The notes under the pieces were generated by a model that saw nothing but the letters and a program-made list of their open reading frames with translations, ran no database searches and was not told the origin of the DNA. A program made the translations under genes and the position numbers. A stretch of 64,000 nucleotides of DNA from Sweltsa coloradensis (Eukaryota > Arthropoda > Insecta > Plecoptera > Chloroperlidae): NCBI GenBank assembly GCA_024449915.1, contig JAMZAV010000317.1:255501-319500 (forward strand). Reading direction: 5' to 3'. Shown piece by piece: positions 1 through 12,564 of this stretch; the stretch's first letter is position 1, and every line of letters begins with the position of its first letter.

Positions 1-9
1 GGGTGATTC

Positions 10-115
10 CTATGGGGAGCCGTATTATTTTCCCGTCAGCGCAGATATCGCTGCGAGCGACCCGGAGTCCCGGACATTCTCACGCGCGGGAAAATGGTCA
101 TACGGCACCCCATAG
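10..115. mobile_element. Short palindromic element (MITE-like)
   Basis: The arms at about 10-35 (starting CTATGGGGAGCCGTAT) and 87-115 (ending ATACGGCACCCCATAG) are inverted copies that differ by one substitution, a short insertion and little else. The roughly 50-bp centre is GC-rich and carries its own small inverted word (CGC..GCG). The whole unit is about 106 bp and could fold into one hairpin. No clear target-site duplication is visible and no superfamily can be assigned. Confidence 0.6.
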
Positions 116-2418
116 CCTATTTCCCACATGGAAATAAATGCATTTATAATATGTTTTCAAAAATACATTTCGTTTCTTAAATGTATTTTTGAAAATGCAT
201 TTTAAAATACTTTTCATTAGTCTCCAAATTGACCCAATTTCTTATATTTTGAAATATGTTTTTTAATGCATTTTAAAAACTATTAATAATGCATTATTGA
301 TAAGGCAAATAATATATTATGAAATAGTTGTCATTGCATGTATTAATAATACATTGTTAACAATGCATTATTAATATATAGTAAAAACCATATTTATAAA
401 ATATTTTGTATAATGCATTTTTGATATGTTATTATAAACACATTTTGTATATATTTTAAAGAAGCTATTTTCAATATATTTTTGAAAATGCATATTGCAT
501 GTGTTGTGAATGATGTATTTTTTATATATTAAGGAAAACATATTTTTAATACATTGTGAATAATGGATATTTTATCCATTTTTACCAATGCACAGAAAAT
601 ATATTATGGTTAACTTATTTTTAATCTATTATTACTCAATATTTTTATAATATATTAGGGACATTAGGATGAGGATATAATATTTACTAATGTAGGCTAA
701 AGGATAATATATTTTGGAATTGGTCGAAAGATTGGTAAGCTAGGCCTGTGCAAATTTTCATGAATATGTAGTGGATAATTTTAGACAATTAGATTTAAAT
801 TTAAACAATAACCGTTCTGAATTTGAATTTTTATGAACACACAGTTATTTGACAGAGATAAAAGGCCTACAAACCATCAGCATTCTATTCTTGGAACCTA
901 TAAAAACAATTACTGGTTGCACTGGCCTATTAAACTAAATAATACAATACCTAATGCACAAATGTAATGCAATTTATGTTAAGGAGGCTACTAACTTATT
1001 TTATACCAATAATAAAAAATACCTTATGAAAAACAACCACGGAATAACTACTACAACAACAAAACTTTGAAAATTAACTTGTTGTTTTAGGAGTTAGTAA
1101 ATTTGTACCAATTTTAAAACACTACCGCACAGAAACAACTAGGCTTCAGGAAAAAAAAATAATGAAAAGCCATACGGGCTATACCTAACTACGGAAATTG
1201 AAATAAATGTAACACCGCCGTATTTAATTTTTAATTTCATTTTTAGCGGTGGCAGAGTTAGGCCTATCTATCCATCTGTTTAACACGGACTTTACAGAAA
1301 CACCTTGCTGCCTAGCACCCATCTCTCCGGCAGTGACAGTAAGGCCAGGGGCCAGCCAAGGCCTTGCTGAAAATAATTGCTTGTTACTTCGAATTGGGTA
1401 GGCCTACAAGTAAGCCTAAATTATTATTATTACAATTTGGAGGAAAGGAAAGTTACAATATTAGAAGATGGCAAACTAGTCAACATGACAACAATTACAC
1501 AACAATGAAAAGATCAAGAAAGCACAACATTAAAAAATATATAGGCCTCTAGGCCAACTTATATTGACGGGTTCACCCAAATTTCTCGGAAAAGCTGGTT
1601 TAAAGTAGGATTAGGATTAAGAGCAGAACCAGACCTTCAGCAAAGCCTCATTTTCATGTAGACGAGCAAATGGTGCCTTGCGAATGACAACATGTTTCAA
1701 TTATATTAACGTTGGTCGCGCCTTTCGCGTGCTCTTAGCATTGCATTTTGATAGCCCTAGAACCTATTTGCTCGCCCCCATGAAAACGTTACTTTAAGCA
1801 ATTAATATTCAATAGGGGAGCACAATATTATCGAATTATTTATTTGTGCGATTTGGATTGTTCATTAATATAAAAATTCACAATCAATTCAATAAATAAG
1901 TAGGCTACCCAAGAGATAGGATATTAAAAAATGCAATTTAAGTTAGGCCTACTAACAAACACTTATGGACAGATTCAATTTTATTCTCATCCCAACAAGA
2001 ATAAAGTTTCTTTGCCAGAATCACTGATTGCATGAGCTATGAAAATTGCACATTCACTGAAACAAATACACTGATTCAACACTTGTCTTCTCTCTGGGCT
2101 GGGGGTAGTATTCAGCAGCCAAGTCTGACTCCCATGTTGATCAGGTGCAGTATTTCAGGCAATCAGGCAGTCTTGTTGAATGCTGAAACAGGAACAAAAT
2201 TCTAGCTTACTTCAATACTTCTACATTAGCCAATGGCCCAAGGCTATGGTAGCCTACATGGTTTTTGTTCCAATGAGGGCCTAGGCCCCTACAACCACAA
2301 CAGGGCCATGAATAGAACAAAAGCTACTGGGACATAAGACCCGATACTAAAATTGCATGGTTTTGTTAATTTCCACGCCTTCTTTAGAACTACATCGGTA
2401 AACATTATAGGCCTAACA
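116..2418. other. Gene-free AT-rich stretch
   Basis: Positions 120-660 are very AT-rich, with many ATGCATT, AATACATT and TTTTGAAAATGCAT words, and resemble the material at 8.9-9.9 kb in inverted orientation. From about 700 on it becomes ordinary AT-rich DNA with scattered AGGCCTA words. The only ORF (1364-1552) is short and unremarkable. I see no gene. Confidence 0.6.
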
Positions 2419-2426
2419 CTTTCTAT

Positions 2427-2803
2427 TAGGGCTGCCCATATTTCTTAAATTCACTTAACGTTTAAACAACTTTACTAACCACATTTAAACGTGTACCCTT
2501 CTACAAATGGAAATACCAACCATTTTGAATTATTCCTAAATATTTCCCCTTTCAGTGGTTGACTTTGAGACAGGTAGGCCTAGTCCAGTGATGAACATAT
2601 TTAAAGAGTCCACAACCACACTGAATGGGTTAAATGACACTGGGACACAGCATTGTTTGTTGGTGTGCTTTGATATCGAGGGTGGAAGGGGAAATAACAG
2701 TTTTTTGCAAGTGTATTGGCACAGCAGGTACGTTTAATTTTAGTCACAAATGAAATTAGTGAACGTTTTAAACCACTAAGAGCGTTTACACGTGTCAGCC
2801 CTA
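2427..2803. mobile_element. Non-autonomous hAT-like element (377 bp)
   Basis: The element starts TAGGGCTGCC and ends GTCAGCCCTA, so the terminal inverted repeats match at 9 of 10 positions. It is flanked on both sides by the identical 8-bp word CTTTCTAT (2419-2426 and 2804-2811), the duplication length of the hAT superfamily. A second, looser inverted similarity continues inside (AACGTTTAAAC versus GTTTTAAACC). The small open frame at 2555-2737 lies within it, shows nothing transposase-like and is not reported as a gene. Confidence 0.85.
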
Positions 2804-2811
2804 CTTTCTAT

Positions 2812-4497
2812 TCTGTCTGAAAACCTCTTGATTCATACGTAACAAGATCCCCCATTTTTATTTAGGGGTAGTTACACGATAAGAGATTTTGCTACAGGCC
2901 TCAAACTTTTAGGACTATATTTTCTAACAATCCACTACATTGATAATTTGTTAGTTATTAATTATTGTTGCACAACCATTTGTTAATAATTTTTAAAACA
3001 TCTACCGTTGTTCTACAATAACAACAATCACCTTAATAATTTACTTACGGTATATCGTTGTTACAAGCTCACTAAACAAAACATGGCACGCCATGTAAAA
3101 AACTCCCTGCCGTATAGCATGAGGTTGTCAGGTTATGGTACTTATTAGCCTATATATGAGCCTGGCACATGGCATTTATTTTTAAACCAGGATAATATGT
3201 TGGATAAAATAAAATATATTACAGCAAGGAAATTATATGTTAGGGCCTACCTGCAGCCTACTAATAAATAACACTGCTTAATTAGTGAACTTTAGAACAC
3301 TTTTATTCAAGAATGGGACAGCCAGAAAGCCCAGATGGTGTACATTTTTAAAACCATAAATAAATATGGTAGGGAGGGCTATGCCTAGACAAAGTTAAGA
3401 GTTGAAAAATTCAGTCCACAATTTATTTTTATTTTTATTATTCTTAACATTTTCTTTGAACTGGGAGTAATTTTATTAGAAGATGTCTTGAATGACCGGT
3501 TGCAAGTTTTTAAAATGTGTAGGTCTATACAGACAAATTACAAAATATGACTGGTTAAGTAGGCTACCCTAGGCCTATGATTTAAATATTCTTTTGCTTG
3601 AAGGCCTAAACATGTTTTTATGTCAAATCTCTTGACTTCACTACTAACCATATATCCTAGAACCAAGAAACTATCTCTTTCCATTAGCCTACAGGTACCA
3701 ACTGTAAGTGCTGAATAAAAAATTTAAGTAAATTTAATACATGGATAGCAAGCCGGTCAATTGACCAGTCAAATAATTGGTCACAGTATGTTGTTTACTC
3801 GTTGGCATTGCTCATTCTTGAAAATTTTAAATTAACAATTTGCTGTTGTTGGATACTTTTTGATAGGAGCAGACAAAGTGCAAGTAAATGGTATCATATT
3901 CACTCAATTTTTTTTAATAATTATAATTACCATTGAACGCGTTCATCATAATGGATTAGGTAACGAAGTTGCACAAATGTTTCGTAAGTACTATGGGCCT
4001 ATAGTAAGTAATATACCCTACTTAGCAAAATAGTATAGGTACCTTTGTTATGTTTGACTGTCTTTTGGTCAATTGTAGGCCTACGGTCATCAATTGCCAA
4101 ATTTTAATTAATTGACCACTCAAAGTGCCATCTCTAGCCTAGCCCGCCTAGGCTGTACAACATAAAATGGTTGGCCTAGGCCTTAAAGAGTAGTTTCAAA
4201 TTGTATATAGGCCTATTAGGGGCTAGCCTTTGTCAATAGAAAGCCTACCTATCATAGGCTACCTAGTAGGCCAGCTAATTAAATAACAACTATTCCCCTA
4301 ATTTAATTTAATTCTAGGTAGGCCTACTTGATCCCTTGGAAACATAAGCAAAGAGTGTTTTTACATTATCCATTACAAATAATGTAATTCATTTTTGATA
4401 TAGGCTAAAAAAAATTATAAATCCATCTTAACTGTGTGGTTCCAACTAATGGAATCTAGAAATAAATTCAATAAGTTGGGTTCCGTATTCAATCGGC
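2812..4497. other. Gene-free AT-rich stretch with TAGGCCTA words
   Basis: Unique-looking AT-rich DNA with frequent AGGCCTA words and a few GGTCAATTGACC-like inverted words around 3755 and 4070. I find no ORF, RNA gene or delimited transposon. Confidence 0.5.
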
Positions 4498-4900
4498 GTT
4501 TATCACGCAAGCAGAGTCAGTACCGTAATGGCCTACTAGGCCTATATGAATTGAACTGAGCCCACACTAGACTTGCCAGATAACTCAATCTAGACTGAGT
4601 TCAGTTCAGTTGAGGAGCCAATCCATCTCACTACGTATGGGCTGAAACATGAGTTATAAGTTCAAGCAAGCAAGCTCGATTTCAACTTACGACAAGGCCT
4701 ACTTGCGGACATCTTATTAAGTTGTTAATCATTTAATCACAGCCGGTGATTCCAGTAAGGACTGCGCTGGTGCCATACCAGTCCAGAAAAAAAGCTTGTA
4801 GGCACTATAAGCTACCAATAGACCTACATTAATGAACATGAACTGAGACTGCAAATCCAGTCCGCATGGGGCCAGTCTAGACTTGGCTTGCGTGATAAAC
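4498..4900. mobile_element. Inverted-repeat element (~0.4 kb)
   Basis: GTTTATCACGCAAGC at 4498-4512 is exactly mirrored by GCTTGCGTGATAAAC at 4886-4900, and the match continues inward less perfectly (AGAGTC versus GACTTGG). Inside are further inverted TGAACTGAG and CTCAGTTCA words. This is consistent with a small non-autonomous DNA transposon or foldback. The outer limits are uncertain because I see no target duplication. Confidence 0.55.
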
Positions 4901-5878
4901 AGGCATTATAAGATAGATCTTGACTTAAAAGATTGAACCTTGCCGTTTTAGGTAATATTCTATACAACTATTTAGGCCTACCAAAATAAAACTACTTTGG
5001 CCTAGGCCTACTAAGTAGGCCTAGGTACTTGTCGTTAGCGAACCCAGTCTATAGGTCTAAGAAGCCTAGAGGCCTACTGATAAAATAAACAAAATATTTA
5101 ATAAATTTGCAACGTTTTGTCACTAAGGTCTAGGTAGGACTAGGTCTAGGTAGGACTAGGCCTAGGCCTACTCTTAGCAAAGCACCTTCCAAACCTAGAT
5201 GTAGGCCTAGGCCTATGGCCTTTTTAGTCTGTGGATATTCGTACGGTCAGCCGTAATAATAATGCAAAATTATTCGTAGGCCTACGGTCAAAGATTTGAT
5301 TGGCTCCAGGCTTGCCATAACAATAGTTCCGTACGATCGTCACTGATGAAAGTGGAAGGCCTAGGCCTACAGTGATGTGAAAAAAATTAAAAGTAAAAAA
5401 TAGGTAGGCCTACAAAACTTTTAATTTCAACCGAAAGGCCTTTCAAACGAAAAGAAGTGTCATGTTAAACTCTTCTAACAAACGTTGGACCATCCCCCAA
5501 CCAAACAAGTTTCCCTTGGGATTCTCTTCATATCTAAACGGTAGGCCTAGCACTTTTCTCTGGCGTAGAATTGCGTCTGCGACGAAGCCGAATGTAATGA
5601 AATCATTTGAAGAAAAACATAGGCCTACTCCTAAAAGGAATGGTTAAAAAAATATGACCAAATGAAGATTTGAAACGTCGTTTCGCATAGAACTCAAACA
5701 CGCTCCCTGGGTTTTTGGTGCTATTAGCCTGTGTTAGGTGGTTAGCCTCTATCGTCGATGACCGTACGACTAGGCCTATAGGGTTACACTCCGAAGGATT
5801 TAACACTATCCAATAAAAGAAGCGGGAAACTATTAACTTTACGGAGTATATTCATTAGTTGTATACGCGGCTAGGTTA
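4901..5878. repeat. TAGGCCTA-rich tract
   Basis: Very dense overlapping AGGCCTA, CCTAGG and TAGGTCTAGG words, for example around 5100-5215. The word is palindromic, so both strands read the same. No coding signal is visible: the ORFs at 5462-5647 (+) and 5603-5806 (-) overlap each other, are short and have no recognisable content. Confidence 0.5.
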
Positions 5879-6138
5879 GGCCGCGTTCACACGAATTGGT
5901 TTAGTTATAAGGGGATAGGAAATACGTTTTAAATTGTTTACGTTTTAGTCATAAGAAATTGTTATAACAAAAACAAAATTCTTACAACGGACCAATCAGA
6001 CGTGTTGTTATTTATACGACGACCAATGAAAAGGAGTAACTTCATTATGACATGCCACTGAAACATAACTACCCATTCAGGATATCGGATTTCTTATTAC
6101 ATAACAACCAAATAAACCAAAGTTATGTGAACGCGGCC
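5879..6138. mobile_element. PIF/Harbinger-like non-autonomous element (260 bp)
   Basis: The terminal inverted repeats are GGCCGCGTTCACA (5879-5891) and TGTGAACGCGGCC (6126-6138), a perfect 13 bp, with weaker inverted similarity inside (TGGTTTAGTTATAA against AACCAAAGTTAT). The flanks are TTA on the left and TTG on the right, a near-match to the 3-bp TWA duplication of PIF/Harbinger. The superfamily call rests on that imperfect duplication and on the G/C-rich end. Confidence 0.6.
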
Positions 6139-6687
6139 TTGGGGTATCGCGCAAAGCGCGGGGTTAGGGGGGTGGCAGGCGCGAAGCGCCATTGGTTGAG
6201 ATGGTTGAGACCCAACGTACCAACTACCAATGTACTCGGGGTTAACTTTACTCGGTTTTAAAATGTAAACCAATGTTTTAGGTATGTAGGCCTAGACCCC
6301 TAGGCACTATTGGCCCAGGGCAGTTGGGTGTAAAGGGTTAAATATCTATGAATAGCCTAGGCCTAGGACATCATAGGCCTAGCCTTGGCCATCGTGGGCT
6401 TTACAAGTTAGACCATGGAGTAGGCTTAGGCCTAGGCTGCAGTGCATAGGCCTTGTGTGTGAGTGGATGACAGAGACGAGGGCTAGCCTAGGCCTAGGCC
6501 CTATGAGCAGTTTGCATTCATTTGACCTCCTAGGCCTAGGACTATGCTAGGGCCTAGGTAGGCTCTGGCCCTGAAGCCAGTTATTAGGCCTAGTTATGTC
6601 TAAGGCTAAGTACGCCCCAAGTTCAAACCCTAGGCGTAGGCCCTATGTAAATAAATAGTAGGCCTGAGACCTGTTGAAAAACCTGAC
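6139..6687. other. TAGGCCTA-rich non-coding stretch
   Basis: Begins with two short inverted words (CGCGCAAAGCGCG and GGCGCGAAGCGCC), then continues as dense CCTAGGCCTAGG material to about 6660. No gene is seen. Confidence 0.45.
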
Positions 6688-6730
6688 GTCTGCTATGCAG
6701 ACTTATGGGTTTTTTGTTGTATGCTTGAAA

Positions 6731-6765
<35 letters not shown>

Positions 6766-6766
6766 A
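6670..6766 (+). mobile_element. Probable 3' tail of an L2/CR1-like retroposon or SINE
   Basis: A hairpin with stem GTCTGC/GCAGAC (6688-6693 and 6697-6702, loop TAT) is followed by a T-rich linker and a clean AAAT tetramer run (6728-6766). A small stem-loop followed by a short tandem repeat is how L2/CR1-clade elements and the SINEs they mobilise often end. No upstream reverse transcriptase or tRNA-like head was recognised. Confidence 0.4.
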
Positions 6767-8331
6767 CCATGTTGAAACATGAAATAAAAATGCCACAAGT
6801 AAGGTTAGAGTTGTCTACTATGTTATTTACATACGCCTCCCAGGCCCTAGGGAAGGGCCTCAGAGCTATTTGTGACCTAGCTACATGCATGGCATGTTCA
6901 ACTTATTAATTGAAACCGTTTATTTAAATTTTTGACGTACCTTTCAATATCTTCCGTGGTATTGCTTGTTTCAATCCATCGTGGTCGTGGTGGTTCAACA
7001 GCTGCAGGCTCACTCACAGTAACGGAAACGACTACCGCCGTCAAGTGACTTTTTATGTTGCATTAATTTTGGAAAACTAAAAGTCGATCACTTTACTTGT
7101 AAAGCATGTGTTGAACACATTAATTGTAATAATTTTTTCATAATTTGAGACATTTTAAATTATTGTGATTATAACATGTTAACTTGCTTCATAAATACAG
7201 TTGAATTTCTAATGATAGCAATGCGTCATTTTGACTAAGCTACTGACAAACGAGGATATTTGAGGGAAACTCAAATAAGAATTCGATGCCGATTGATGGG
7301 TGGATATTAATTATATAAGTTTAAAATATAAAGGTATTTAAAATTAGGATCTTCTAATATAGGATTGCTTTACTATAAAATATACATTCATACGTATTCG
7401 TCTTGTGGTGTCGGCGCCTGCAGGGTTGGCTAGGTCGGCTATAAATTTAATGTCATTCTCAGTGGGGGACATTTTAATCACTGAAAATCAGTTCTGTGAC
7501 TGTGTAGATAGATTCTTAATACAAACTTATTTTATGTATTTATTTATTTATTTATTTATTTATTTACTGTGAGTTTATGGCTAGCGAGTTAGGAGATTGT
7601 CAATGCTTTCTTATTTTACATTAAAATTACTGCCACATCAAATCAATATACGAACGTATGGTTTCAACGTTGAGTGAATCACTCAACGGTTTCAAGGTTG
7701 AAAATCTTTGCTGAATTTATTATAAAATTATTTGAATGAAATAATTGTCTTAAAAAAACAAAATACGAATTGTAAAAATATGTTACTCATATGAATAGCT
7801 GATAATACTTTCTTGTACAATTACTAAGAACAGTAAAAATGTAAATATTCACTGCAAAACTTATGTCAAAATAGGGCTATGCGTTGTATCCTGAATTGTA
7901 TCGCTATACTTCAGTGGAAAATATGTTGTTGGTTTTAGATTGGTTGTGAATTAATGAATGGCTTACTTATCAAGTGATGATTCTTATGTGCCAAATGAAG
8001 AATGTCGAAAGACTTAGAATTAGGGCTTCCTACAATAAATTAGGGCCTATGTCCATGGCCACAAGAAAGGCTGATTCATGGTATTTAGAGAATGGAAATA
8101 AGGCAAATGGACTGAAATCTGTATTCTACTTGAGTGAGACAATTTAACAATCTGCCCTATGAAATAATAACTAAGGTTAAAGGCCAGGAGTTTTAAGAAA
8201 GCCTACCTCAATTATGTTAAGTGTGAGAAGTGATTAATAAATTGTTAGACGGTTTCTATTTATTAGTAAATTATCTGAATTTGTGGTAGGCTTAGGCCTA
8301 AAAATGTATTATACAATGGAAAATTACAGCA
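6767..8331. other. Gene-free AT-rich stretch
   Basis: AT-rich and apparently unique. It contains a TTTA tetramer run at about 7537-7566 and one compact hairpin (7678-7698). No ORF or RNA gene is supported. Confidence 0.5.
7678..7698. repeat. Short perfect hairpin
   Basis: The arms CGTTGAGTG and CACTCAACG (9 bp) are separated by AAT. It is too short to be a miRNA precursor and its function is unknown. Confidence 0.5.
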
Positions 8332-8332
8332 A

Positions 8333-8391
<59 letters not shown>
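8332..8391. repeat. ATT microsatellite
   Basis: About 20 uninterrupted ATT units. Confidence 0.95.
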
Positions 8392-8392
<1 letters not shown>

Positions 8393-8639
8393 GAAAATAG
8401 AATGACAGCTACTATAAAATATAATATCAGTGTATACTTTTGAAAATGTAAAATATGTATTAAAATTTAAAACATATTTTTTAAATTACAATAACAATGA
8501 TGAATAAAAGCATAGGCCTAGAGGAGTAACAAAATCACCCAAAAATAAATTTAATAAAAATCCCTCAAATAAAATATTACGAAATCACAAGAATAAAAAA
8601 TTGAAATAAAACAAAACCCCATAAGAGCAGAAAAAAATA

Positions 8640-9775
8640 TCATAAAAATGTCTTATCATATGACAATTAATTATGTAAAAAAAAAAATTACTTTTGATAT
8701 AGCTAAACGAAATAATTTAGTTATAGCAAAACTCGATAAAGAAAATTGCATGCTGTATATTTATGACTATCCAACAAAAGTATTGGTAAAAGTTTATGTA
8801 TCACAAAAACAAATTTACTTTACGAAACTAGTTATAAAAAATGTTTCTTGATTTAATTTCAATAAGTATTTAGAGAAATGTATAGTTTAATTGTTTAAAT
8901 CGAAATATAAATTGAATGCATTTATTAAATGCCTTATAAAAACACATTTTAAATTGTGTTTCAGAAATACTACTGCAAACCATATTGCAGAATGTATTGT
9001 GCCAGCCACAAACTAAAATAGGTTTCAAAAAAACTTTTATAAATATATTTAAGGAAATAATTTTGATTTGCCATTTAAGAAATACAGCAAAAATGCATTA
9101 TTTCAAGTGGTTTATACAATGCTTCCAACTGTTCCTATACTAAAACAGTACTTATTATTTTTGCTGGTATGTAGTTATACGAATACTACCTTTGAGCAGG
9201 GGTAGGGCGTACTTTTACCTTTATTCTTTATTGATATATGTTTATTATTATATACTTCACAATAATATAGTTGCAAATAATTACTCCAATCACATTCTGC
9301 GAACCAAAACTTTTACCCGCATTAGCTGACGGACATTCAAAATATGTTAACAACTTGAACAACCTGATTTCCAGAATATTTATTTATGACTATCATCAAA
9401 ATGTATTGCTAAACTGTTTTATATCGTACAAATTTTTAATTCATTTTACAAAACATGTTATAAATACTATTTTTGTATTTCATTATTAAAGTATTAAGAG
9501 GAATGTATAATTTTAATAACTTAAATCAAATATATATTCAATGCATTTGTTTAATGCCTTTAAAAAAACACATTTTAGATTGTGTTTTCAAGAAATACTA
9601 ACTGCAAACCATATTGCAGAATGTATTATGCCAGCCACTAAATAAAATAGGTTTCAAAAAAACTTTAAAAAATATATTTTAGGAAATGAATTCCAATATG
9701 CCATTTAAGAAATGCAGCAACAATACATTATTTAAGTGTTATACAAAATGCTTCCAAATTTTCTGGAAATACATT
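8640..9775 (+). repeat. Tandem direct duplication, period ~629 bp
   Basis: The segment at about 8640-9140 is repeated at about 9265-9770. Anchor words shared in order include TATTTATGACTATC, AATGCATTT..TTAATGCC, GCAAACCATATTGCAGAATG (8975 and 9604), CCAGCCAC and AATGCTTCCAA. By eye the second half of each unit is roughly 85% identical. Each unit holds one short open frame (8648-8851 and 9271-9489) with weakly similar C-terminal halves, but the frames differ in their first halves, so coding is not supported. It is probably part of an AT-rich repeat family, or two copies of one element. Confidence 0.7.
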
Positions 9776-10501
9776 ATGCAAAATGTATTTAGAAATATAT
9801 ATTGTAAGCATTTGTGAATCATGTATTTCTCATAATATATTTTGTAATGCATTTGATTTTGGGTAATGATTTATAACACTTATTTTTCCGTGTGGGTTGC
9901 CAACTGCCAAATGTGTCGTATTCCATATAAACCTACTCACTGCTCGTCAAATTCTTTGAGATGCTTGACATTTACCACCCGTTACAAGGAGATCGCAAAC
10001 CGGTCCCTCAGTCGGTTGTATAATTATTCGAGACGGACGATATAGTTCAAGGCGAGTATGACGAACATTTTCGAACGAAGTTCAAAAACTTTCTCCCGCG
10101 CGCGCGGAGCTCGCCCACTTTGCACTTGATAAAACGCTAATTCTGGCTCGTTCTTCTCGAGTTGGGGAAAGTCTTGGGACCGGAGGCTTCTCAAAACACG
10201 TTCCAGACTGTATTATTACACTAAACAGACTTGTGTGGAAAGTTATGCTTTAGGATATTCAAACTTCTTTCAGTTTGGCAAACTTCTCGTTTTCCCTTCT
10301 TATATTTATAGGAGATTCGTGATTTCTTATATTAATCTCCACAAATGGATTCCCAAAGAATTATTATAATGTGTGTAGCTTCTTTGAAATATTTCAATAA
10401 TAAAACGTGCCATGACATGTGGTGAACAAGTCGTACTATCTCGAATTAATGTTCTCACATAATATTCTTAATTTACTTTGCATATATAATGACAGGAAGA
10501 A
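9776..10501. other. Non-coding stretch between the duplication and A1
   Basis: 9776-9895 continues the AT-rich repeat and ends in TTTTTCCGTGTGGG, an inverted partner of CCCACATGGAAATAAA at 124-139. From 9900 to 10500 the DNA is unique-looking, moderately CpG-containing and has no ORF. Confidence 0.45.
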
Positions 10502-11098
10502 CTAGCAAGCTTCGCAAACGCTTTTTTTAGTCGCGTTGATGGATGAGATTTTTTAAAGTTTTCAGTTTGCGTGGGATATCTTTACTTTTGAAAGTGCTGC
10601 TTTGCTGCCTACGCATTGTAGGTGATTGTTTGTTGTCAAGTTTCTACTGTTACTAGTCAATTGGTATTATTTACCGTAAAAAACTTATATTTTAAGCTTT
10701 ATTTCTATGGATTCTTGCTAACTTTTTCAACTTTTTCTTTCAAAAAACAATACATCACCATTACCTTAATGTCCATGTAAAATATGAACGTTGTAGCCCA
10801 ACCCGTTTGGTCAGAATCGGCCCAAATGGCACGAAAATATCGCACTAAAAATCGAAAAAAAAATCGTAAAAGTACGATATTCATGAGAAATATTTCTTCG
10901 ATTGTACCCAAAAAATATACACCTCTTAGTTTAAAGATTTCGAAGGTCCCCTCCAATTTTCATAAAGATCGGATATGCCGTTTGCCTGGTAAAGAGCTAA
11001 CAAACAAACAAGACAGAAATCAAACAAACATAAAAAAAACACCCGAGCTAAATGTTTTAGGGGTCAGTAAAATTGAAGTCTTCGCTTTGCTCATCCAA
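10502..11098 (-). mobile_element. Family A Helitron2-like element, copy A1
   Basis: Non-autonomous element of about 597 bp. Read on the minus strand it starts TTGGATGAGCAAAGCGAAGAC at 11098 and ends at the CTAG of 10502-10505. Before the 3' end it carries GCTCATCCATCAACGC, the inverted partner of the 5' end, and a hairpin with stem AACGC/GCGTT. The A/T-rich 3' module resembles that of family B (AAAAAGCGTTTGCGAAGCTT). The plus-strand ORF 10784-11167 is a by-product that runs antisense through the element. Confidence 0.8.
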
Positions 11099-11583
11099 CA
11101 AATAATACATATTTTGTTTTGCGATATAATTATGATGATTCAATCTAGTTGTTTTGGCATATTTTAAGTGTTGTTTTGCGATAAAAATGTCGTACCGCTC
11201 CATTTAGTTCTTCACCGTAGGGTTCTGTACAGACCACATTTAGCCATTTTGTTTATAACAAGTTGGTGTAAGCAAATGTGGTAATTATCAAAATCAACAT
11301 CACTGCCCATTAACGTTGTAATTTGAAAAACACCTTTCAGAAAAGATAAACAGATGCAAATTAGTTATTTATCTTGTAAACAGCAAATAGTTGGTATTGT
11401 TTTAAGTTAATTAGCTGGGTTCGATGTTTGCTTTGTATAATTAGCTTTAACCTGGCCAGGTTGTTGTGTTATTAATGTCATGGGGACCTGGCTTCGCTGT
11501 CTGCATAGCCAATATGTGGATTGCATGGATTTAGTAGTCATGCTATATTCAATGTACATTAACAATATATTATGAATAGAATA
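11099..11583. other. Spacer between A1 and A2
   Basis: A 485-bp AT-rich segment lies between two family A copies whose 5' ends face each other. No gene or repeat was recognised. Confidence 0.5.
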
Positions 11584-12172
11584 TTGGATGAGCAAAGTAA
11601 AGACTTCAATTTCACTGACCCCCCAAAAAAATTAGCTAGGGTGTTTTTTGTTTTATGTTTGTTTGATTGTTTGTATTTTTGTCTGTTTGTTTGCTCTCTA
11701 CTGGGCAAATGGCATATGCGATCTTGATGAAAATTGGAGGGGACCTTTGAAATCTCTGAACTTAGACTTGCCACGATTTTGGGTACAATCGAAGAAATAT
11801 TTCTCATGAATATCGTACTTTTACGATTTTTTTCGATTTTTAGTGCGATATTTTCGTGACATTTGGGCCGATTCTGACCAAACGGGTGGAGCCACAAAGT
11901 TCATATTTCACATGGACATTAAGTTAATGGTGATTAATTGCTTTCTGAAAGAAAAAGTTGAAAAAGTTAGCCAGAATCCATATAATAAAGGTTTTAGATA
12001 TGAGGTTTTTTTTAGGTTTATAATAACAATTAACAAGTAACAATAGAAACTTGACAACAATCACCTACAATGCATTAAAAAAGCACTTGCAAAGGAAAAG
12101 TGGTCCTACGCAAACTAAAAACTTACAAAAAAGCTCATCCATCAACGCGACGGGACTTTAGCGTTTTCCTAG
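11584..12172 (+). mobile_element. Family A Helitron2-like element, copy A2
   Basis: A 589-bp copy. The 5' end is TTGGATGAGCAAAG at 11584, followed by a T-rich (TTTG)n tract at about 11640-11700. The inverted subterminal word is GCTCATCCATCAACGC, and the hairpin AACGC/GCGTT encloses GACGGGACTTTA. The end is TTTTCCTAG at 12172. The minus-strand ORF 11559-11897 lies mostly within it. Confidence 0.85.
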
Positions 12173-12411
12173 TAGTAAAAATACGATAGTGGCCATTCAA
12201 CCACACGAAAAATATTAAATACACTTAAACAAAATACGTGCTATGTACAATTGAATGGAGGTGAGACGCATACCGAGATTGTGCATAAGACAAGCCATAA
12301 AATAAAACCTGTCACAAATTATATAAACGTATGCATATACCAATAGAGTAAATGTAATTGGGTGTGCGTTAAGAAATCAATTTATTGAGCCTTACCGATT
12401 ATATATTTTAA

Positions 12412-12564
12412 CTAGGCCGCTTCGCGAACGTTTTTTCTAGTCGCGTTGATGGATGAGCTTTTTTGTAAGTTTTTAGTTTGCGTGGGATCTCTTCACTTTT
12501 GCAAGTGCTTTTTGAACGCATTGTAAGTGATTGTTGTCAAGTTTCTATTGTTACTTGTTAATTG
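12412..12564 (-). mobile_element. Family A element A3, 3' part (split by A4)
   Basis: The 3' end of a minus-strand family A copy, with CTAG at 12412 and an end module GCCGCTTCGCGAACG of the family-B-like type. It stops abruptly in ..TTAATTGT at the point where A4 begins and resumes at 13333. Together the two parts total about 586 bp, the normal full length of family A. Confidence 0.85.

Noticed and set aside
8648..9489. Paired ORFs in the 629-bp duplication
   Set aside because: The two frames agree only in their second half and contain no domain; the DNA similarity extends well beyond the frames.
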